A stretch of 64,000 nucleotides of DNA from the NCBI GenBank assembly GCA_010093605.1, contig MU004197.1:1384894-1448893 (forward strand), in the 5' to 3' direction. How positions within the stretch are numbered: the stretch's first letter is position 1; every line of letters begins with the position of its first letter. Made by a program: the position numbers and the translations under genes. The notes beneath the pieces were generated by a model. The model had not been told where the DNA came from, made no database searches, and saw only the letters and a program-made list of their open reading frames with translations. The DNA comes from Lophium mytilinum. Lineage: Eukaryota > Ascomycota > Dothideomycetes > Mytilinidiales > Mytilinidiaceae. This document shows positions 56,655 through 64,000 of the stretch, piece after piece.

Positions 56655-59600
56655 GGGGCGGAGAAAGCCTTACTTAGCGAAGTTAGAAGGTTTAATATTA
56701 TAACAATATTAGTAAGCGTTAATATATTTTATAATTAATTTAGTAAACCTAGGCTAGTAGTAGTTTAGATAAATGCGCTAGAGGCAGTCTATATAGCCTC
56801 TATAGCCTGCGCTAGTATAGTTATAGCCTAGTTATATAATTCTAAGCTAGAGTGCAGCTAATTATAGAATAAATAGTTATTAAGAGTCCTTATAAAGGAC
56901 CTATAGCTTATTATTAGTAACTTTTAATTTACTTATTAATAGTTAGACGCGCTTATTCTTTAGGATATCGCGTGGAAGCTTCTAATTACCGCGTTACTTA
57001 AGTACTATAATATAGTGGACTAGGTAGTTATCTAATATATTATCTAGGTTATTACCGCTATTCTAGAAAGCGCTTTTATCTATATTATAGGCCTCCTTAA
57101 TAAGCTTATATAGTAGTTAGGTGTAATTTACTTCTATAACGCCTATAGTGTAGAGGTGGAGCTCTTTTAATACTTCTAAGGCGAGGTTCTTTATCTTAAT
57201 TACAGTTTACTATTAAAATAGGAATTGTTTATTATTATTAGATTAGGGAAGGTCCTAGCTGCAACGCGTAAGACTATCTAGTTTAGTTCTAAGGCGTCCA
57301 GGTTAATATATTAGGATGTAGTTAATTTCTAAAAGAATCTAAAGCTATCGCATCTATTACTAGTTAAGCTGCTGCATAGTTATAAAGTATAGCAGATTTT
57401 AGTAATCTATTAATACTTAGATAGGGTTATAGTGTCTATTGCTCTAGCACTATAGTTTCTATTCCTTAAAAGTAAGGATAACGGCGAGCAACTCTTTATT
57501 ATAAATCTTATAGTTGCACTCCGCCAGTATTATCTTATAAGAGTAGAAAGTAACTAGGTACTATATTCTATTATTATAGAGCTATAAGAACACGCCTATA
57601 GTAATATAATCTAACACGTCTATTTTAATACATAATTTCCAGTTAGAATTAAAGTGCTTAAGGTAGAGTGCGGTAGTAAACGCCGTTTTAAGGTTGTTAA
57701 AGGCTTTCTAATAGCTTAATATCTATTTAAAATAGATGCGTCCGTTTAGTCCTTTTCTAGAGAGATTAGTAAGTAGTTTATATAGTTGTAAGAAACCTTA
57801 TATAAAGCGTCTATAGAAGTTAGCTAGGCCTAAGAAGGCCTAAATATCTTTAAGGCAGGTAGGAGTAGCCTATTCTATAATAGCTTTAACTTTCTCTAGG
57901 TCTATCTTAACACTATTAGTAGTAATAATAAGTCTAAGGTATTTAATACGCTTAATAAGGAATTCGCATTTATTAATATTAAGATATAGGCCGGCCTTAC
58001 GCAGCTAATCTAGGACTTTCTATATGTGCGCAACGTGCTTCTCTTCTATACTATCTATAAATACTAATATATTATCTATATATACTAAGTAGAAGTTATC
58101 TAGATACTTATAGAGGACGTTATTAATAAACGTCTAGAAGGTGCCGGGGCCGTTGCATATACTAAATCCTAAGACTTTAGATTAAAACATTCTATAGTAT
58201 ATAATAAAAGCTATTTTCTATTTATTGCTAGGTTTAATACGCACGCGATTAAAAGCGGAAATAATATCTAATTTAGTATACTATTTAGCTTTATAGAGAT
58301 AGTTAAGCGTCTTCTAGATAATTAGAATTAGGTATTAATTCTTTACAGTAATAGCGTTAAGGCCGCGGTAGTTAACGCAGAACTAGTAAGTTCTATCTAG
58401 TTTCTTAATAAGTAGCACGGGTGCGTGCGTAGAAGAATTACTATTTTTAATAAACCTATTACTAAGCAGCTTCTAGAGCTTATTATAGATAATGCAGTTC
58501 TTCTTCTTTAAGACGGCTTAGGTTTTATATTTAGGTAGTAGAGCATCTAGCTATAGAAGGATAGTGTAGTTATAGTTCCGGTATAGGGGTAGATTTTCTA
58601 CTTCCTATTATAACTATAAGTTAACCTAAGGGTAGAAGTGTTTATCTAATTACTTCTATAGTTTATTAGATAAATATATTCTGCGCTCCTTTATAAACTT
58701 ATTATATTTATTAATAGAGAGGGCGTAGAGCTTAAGTATGCTATTATCCTCCGGGACGCTAATAACATGCCTAATCGCGGGCGTATTAAATAAGGAGTTG
58801 TCCGGCTTAGGTATAAACTCTAGTCCGTGGATCTAAATAAGGTTCTTAGGCTTAGCGCGTTAAATATAGTATTCTATTAAACTAATAGATGTTGCGAATA
58901 AGAACGTGGACTAAAGCTTATCGGGCCTAGCGGTATATAATAGGGCTCCCTTATAGTAGATCTTAGCTAGTACGCTATTATAATAATAGTATAGATTACG
59001 GCATTATAATTAGTAGAAGTAGAAGCTCTTCTTAATAAAGTTAATCTCTAGATTATAGATTTTATGCTAATTAGTTTTAAGAACCACGGGTACATGTTCT
59101 AGGTCTACTATATAGTAGACTAGTTACTCCGTATAGAAGCCTATAGTAATATTAATAATTGCCGCGTGCATAATAGATTAAGTAGAATTAGAATTATTAA
59201 TATATATTAGGTAGCAAGGTAAATTAAGAAAAATATAATGTATTTTATATTTACGCGTAAATAATTAATTAATAAAAGAGGATGTTGCACTATTATTAGA
59301 TAGAGAGTAAGTATAAATAATTTAATTACTGTCTAATACTATAGAATAAGAAAGCAAGTACTAACTACCTTTCTTTAGCTAGAGCTTTATAATGTTGTAC
59401 TAAGTACGCGTAATAGCTGTAGTAGAAATATAAAGTTCCGGCTAGTTCTTATTATTCTTAATATACTTAAGGACTTTCTATAGCTAAAAGGGGGTATTAA
59501 ATTAGGGCAGGGGTTTTACTACCTTCTTTATTTAGTAGTTTTTAGGTGTTTTATATTTAGTGCCCCTATAATAGCTTTTATATAGTTTCCGCGTTTTCCT

Positions 59601-61963
59601 TTATAGTTCTAGAAGGTTGTTAGTAGAAATAGAGTTGCCGCGCTTAGAGAAAGTTAGTATAGAATAGGGGGTAGATAACAGGGTTAATAACGGGGTTAAT
59701 AACGGGGTATATTTTAGTTTATAATTAATTATAATAGGTCCTTAGGCGCGACTATGCTTAAGAACTACTTATTTTTCTGGCCGGAAAATATAGTATTAGT
59801 AGCGCGGAAAGAAAGGCCGCTAGTTGTCTAGATAGAGAAGTTTTAAAGAGGATAGTTATTATTAACCGCGTGATAACTAACGCAGCGGTAGTAGTTATAC
59901 GCGCCCGCTGCGCGCGTCCTCTCTTTATTAGCTTTAGTAAGCTTACTAATACTCTAGATATATACTAGTTTATCCGCCGGATTTATAGCGCGCAAGCGTT
60001 ATTCTATACTAGCCGCGGCTATAATAGTAGGGGCGCGCGGAGTACTTAATAAAGTTATTAAGAAAGTTATTATAGTTGCGGTTGTAGTATTAGCACCTAT
60101 AGCAGGCGTAGATAAGTAGCCGCTATAACTGCAACTACGGCCGCGGGTTAACTAAGTAGTTATAGTTAATGCGGTAGTCTAACAGGGCTAGAAGATAAGG
60201 GTATTATACTTCTTAGCTTACTAGAAGGCTATATCCTATATATCTATAGTATAAACGTATTATATAAAGTTATTAAAGCGATTATATATTACGCTGTTAA
60301 TAAGCTTAGATTATAGGTGGGGAGTAAGGCGTGTCTTAAATTAGTAGATAAGCTTAGCTAGCCTCTAGTTAAGATTACTAATAATATTAAGAAAGTAGTT
60401 ATAGAAGGTTATAAATAAGTTATTGCCTATATAGAGGGTCTTAAGTTATATTAGTGCTTTAGCCTTAATATTATATTTGCTATAGCTATTATTAAGAGAG
60501 TAAAGGGCGTTAGTCTTATTATAGATAATATAATTACGGCGCTGTACCTAGATGCGTTTAAAGGGTCCGCCTAATAGAACACTCTTAATATAGTTAAGCT
60601 TATAGCTATCTATCTCTTTAGAAAAGGCGTGGTGGATCTTAGTAAGAACTTTACTGCGCTAGATTAGGTATGCGTTAAGGTCCTCTCTATTAAATATAAC
60701 CGGATCCGGCTAGCGGTAATTACGCTAGTATATTAATAACGGCTAAGTATATAGTAGGGTATAGCTATTATAGTAGCTATTATTATAATATTAGTTGTCT
60801 AAGCGCTTATTATATAGAGAGGTAGAGTAACGGGCCTAATTACCGCCGCCGCGCAGGTTCGCGTTTAGTATAGAAGAAGTGTAGCTAGGCTCTATATAGC
60901 TATTAGAGCCATTACAACTATAGTTATTAGGCCTACCTAGTAGTTATCCTCTAGTCCTGCCGTTTATCCGCTAATAGTTAACATCGTTGTTGCGCCGCTT
61001 ATTATTATTGAAATAAATAGGTCCTTTAGGCGTTATCTTAGCAGGCTTAGACTATTATTATTATTAGAGGTTATATGCGTAAGCCTAGGCAGCCTAGAGG
61101 CTAAGATTAGAATTATTAAGCTAGACTTTTAGGTCTCTAATAGTCTTATCTATATTATTAAACCGCTTATAGAGGTTTATAGACGTGTTCTTCTATTTCT
61201 CTAAGCCGGCGCCGTAGTTATTAATATAGATATTAGTACTCTTAACTAGAGCGCGCAGTAGTTTAAAGGCTTTAAGCGGCTTAGAATTTACCTATTAATA
61301 GAACTTAAATAAGTTCTAGAATATAGTGCCTTCTAGCTTTATAGTTAGGTCCTTAATATTATGCAAGTCTAGAAGGAGGTTAAAGGTAATAGGGCTTTTA
61401 GTATTCTAGTTCTAGAAGTCTATACTAATAGTATAGGAGTCCTAGGTATTAAGGGCCTCCGCAATAGCTATATTAAGTAGCTCGCTAACGCGTTTACGCC
61501 GCTTAGTAAGATAGTTTTATTAATTCTTTATATATAAGGCTAAGCGGTTAAGGTCTACTTATAGTGCTTTCTTATCTACTTTCTTAAAGATATTGCTCTA
61601 AGTATAGTTCTATATCTTATTAAAGTTCTAGTAACTAACCCCCCCCTTACCTTATAGAATGTTAGAGTTATAGGGTTACCCACCGGGCGTATTAATATAG
61701 TTAGTTATACCTAGTTACTTATAGTAAGGCCTAGGCTTTATGCAGGTATAGAAAATAAGGAGAGAGTATTAGAGTAAGTAAGTAAGTAAGTAGAAAAAGG
61801 AAACGTATTAGTTTTAATATTAGTAATTAAGTAATTATATAGCTAAATCTTAAAGCTAGCAGCGCCTATATAGGCGCGCGCGCACGGTGGTGCAGCTATA
61901 TAAAAAGAAATTAAGGTTTCTATATTTCTATATTTCTAGGTTTTAAAGAATAACGTAACCTAG

Positions 61964-62199
61964 TATTAGGTTTATAGCTAAGAAAAGGGTTATATTACTA
62001 TTAATAAGGTTGCGTAGAAAGAAGAGAGGCTCTAGCTATAAGCTTACTATATAGTTATATAAGCGCCGGTAGAACCCCAGGCGCCGGTAGAACCCCGGGC
62101 GCTAGAAGAACCCTCGGCCCGAAGATTACGTAACGTCCGTGCACGTAATAACCCCTAGCCTTAATAACTACTAAAAGAATGCTAAGGAATAATATAATA
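61964..62199 (-). repeat. Gypsy LTR, right (5') copy
   Basis: 236 bp, equal in length to the left copy, with all visible differences being transitions. The 18-bp tandem repeat is at 62063-62116. Confidence 0.92.
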
Positions 62200-62204
62200 C
62201 TATA

Positions 62205-64000
62205 TCTAGGCCTAGCTATATATAAAATTATATAGAAGTACCTAAATTAGATCTAGGCTATTAGGAATAACTCTAAATAGCGCGCCTTATTAGCTATAGT
62301 TACTATAGGCATAGAGGTAATAGTAAATAAGATTATAGATAGCGGGCTAGCATAGAATAGATATATACTAGAGGCTATAAAGTATAAGGTAGGCTTTATA
62401 GCTACCTAATACTTCTAATACTAGGGCTATAGGCACGTTACTAGATACTATAAAAAGGAGGTAGTATACGCAGCGTACATAGAAGCTTATAATATAAAAT
62501 AATGCATAGAGGAGAGTATTAGAAAGTATACTAACTATAAAAGAAGCTACCTATTATATAGTGCAGCGTGCACTATAAGAAAGAATACTTAACTAAAAGC
62601 TAATATAAAGAGATAGGTAGCACTAACCTACTATAGGGCTAATAATAGCCCTAATAATAATACTAATAATACGCCGGGTATAGTAATATTCTAATCTATA
62701 ATAGAATTATAAGCTCTTAACGCAGTAAGTAGAAAGAGAAAGGCTACTAAGAATAGTAATGTACTAGACAGTAGCACTCTAAGGAGAGTAGAACGCCTCC
62801 CTATATCTACTATATTTACCGCGCATAAGAACCTAAAATAACTAAAGATAAATAAAGTACTATAGTCTATCTATACTATATAGACTACCTAATTAATATA
62901 TACTTCCTATTTAATATAGTAGCCTAACTATAATAACCTGTAGCCTTACTATAATAGCCCGCAGCCTTTCTATAGAACTCTATAGCCTACCTATAAAATA
63001 CTATACTACTCTTAGATAATAACCTATAGTAATAACGCTGGACTATTGCAATTTAATATAACTTAGGTGCTATCTACCTAGAAAAAAGAGGTAGTAAGCT
63101 ATTAGCTCTATACTAAGGCTAGCCGGGCTATAATAAATAACCCTAAAGACTCTATAGATACCTAATATTAGGGTAACCTAATATACTTACTATTATATAG
63201 TATAATATTAATAAGAGCTAAGAGACCTAAAGAGAGTTTCTTAAGAAGGTAGAGGCGGCCTAGCTCTAGCTATTAGTGCTAGCTATATAAGAACTATAGA
63301 AGAATACCTAGAAATATACCTTACTATATATAAAATTATACTACCTACTATATAAAGAAAGCCTAAAAGCTAGAATATATATATATATTAATAAGTGCCT
63401 AAACCTAGGCTAATAGACTATAGAGCACTACTTACTAGACCTTATTACCCTCTCCCTCTAGGCCGGGGGAGAGGATATTTAAATTTATAATATCTATAAC
63501 CTAAAGCTATATAGAATTATAGCTATACTACCCCCTATACTATATAAGAAGGTAGAGTATATACTTATAGGTAATATAAACCTATACTACCCGTTCTAGA
63601 GAGAAATATAGGTAATTAGTATAAAAGAGTAAGCTAAGAAGCTTATTTGCATTATAATAGAAGCAGACCTAACCCTAGCTATAGAGGAGGGCATAGAAAC
63701 GTAGGTAAGAAAAATATAGTAGACTATAATTAACCTTATATTTATATCTAAATAGCTAATAGAATATATAATATTCTATATAGTTTAAGAGGAGTAAAAC
63801 TATTACTTAAACTACTGCCTTATATATATAGAATTTAATATTATACTACTACTAGTAACTAAATAGCCCCTACGCTGGCTATAGAAGAATATTATATAGA
63901 AGGATATATAGAAGCACCTTATAGCCTAGCTAGTTAAGCTAGAAAACTAGAATAACCCCCTAGATAATAAAGAAGAAGAAGACCTAGATAACTTTATACG
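62205..64000 (+). mobile_element. Tad1-like LINE, 3' part (gag knuckles and endonuclease), runs off window
   Basis: Continues the LINE split by the Gypsy element. Degraded ORF1 ends with a triple CCHC region at about 62400-62590: GYRHVTRYCKKE, then AYIEAYNIK-CIEESIRKYTNYK, then SAACTIRK, where several Cys have become Tyr. ORF2 starts with an endonuclease of the exo/endonuclease fold at about 63185-64000: YNINKSQE, VLAIQEL, VNK-like INKCLNLG, and IGNINLYYPFW (from GDFNLHHPLW). Stops replace Trp and Gln codons throughout. Reverse transcriptase should lie beyond the window end. Confidence 0.82.

Larger units (their letters stand above)
54994..62199 (-). mobile_element. Complete Ty3/Gypsy LTR retrotransposon, RIP-inactivated
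   Basis: A 7206-bp element with two 236-bp LTRs (54994-55229, 61964-62199) and a CTATA target duplication, inserted in the LINE. Minus-strand traces follow Gypsy order, with integrase last. Reverse transcriptase near 57750-58150 shows YIDNILVF (from YLDDILVF), EKHVAHI, LYLNINKCEF, CLKDI-AFLGLANFYRRF. The integrase core lies at 56469-56654 with RWRDITIDYVVDLPIYKR and HILV-like strands. Stops interrupt every domain. A 12-base purine tract (minus strand, 55245-55234) abuts the 3' (left) LTR. Gag lies to the right (about 60200-61700) but is too decayed for me to define. The only open frame over 60 codons is the integrase fragment. Confidence 0.92.

Overview
The window is nuclear DNA of a filamentous ascomycete (Pezizomycotina; a dothideomycete is my guess). 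The evidence is gene style: short 48-75 bp GT..AG introns, fungal protein families, and two long AT-rich tracts in which former retroelements carry almost only C-to-T and G-to-A changes, the mark of repeat-induced point mutation (RIP). I found no rRNA, CRISPR or convincing tRNA. Exon coordinates were worked out by hand, and every multi-exon gene closes in frame except where stated.

0-24 kb is enzyme-rich. On the minus strand lie a cytochrome P450 (285-2182), indoleamine 2,3-dioxygenase (3081-4244) and a hybrid histidine kinase (4966-8356). A plus-strand SDR follows (9223-10603) with a long second intron holding a possible MITE. Next come an MFS transporter with an in-frame TGA (11739-13471), a 2-oxoglutarate/Fe(II) oxygenase (13936-15149), a histidine phosphatase (15656-16268), an LtrA-like membrane protein (17346-19035, plus), a peroxisomal-type acyl-CoA ligase (19551-21431) and a Baeyer-Villiger-type monooxygenase (22311-24181). 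SDR, transporter, oxygenase, ligase and BVMO together look like a small catabolic or secondary-metabolic group without a PKS/NRPS backbone.

25-36 kb holds a Cys-rich single-pass cell-surface protein (25957-27183, plus) and two adjacent long coiled-coil proteins (27897-31400 and 32586-35479, minus) of unknown role.

36-45 kb starts with about 3 kb of repeat relics. The standout gene follows: 38621-44658 (plus), seven exons, 1909 codons before the stop. It joins an N-terminal helical region, a kinase-like domain missing its activation segment, an RGG-rich linker, a von Willebrand A domain and a C-terminal Cys/His zinc-binding module.

45-64 kb is RIP-degraded mobile DNA. A complete Ty1/Copia element (45011-52944, coded on minus) has 174-bp LTRs and a 5-bp target duplication. 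It abuts a truncated ABC-transporter ATPase fragment (about 53190-53696). Beyond this is a Tad1-like LINE (plus strand, running off the window end), split by a complete Ty3/Gypsy element (54994-62199, coded on minus) with 236-bp LTRs and its own 5-bp target duplication.
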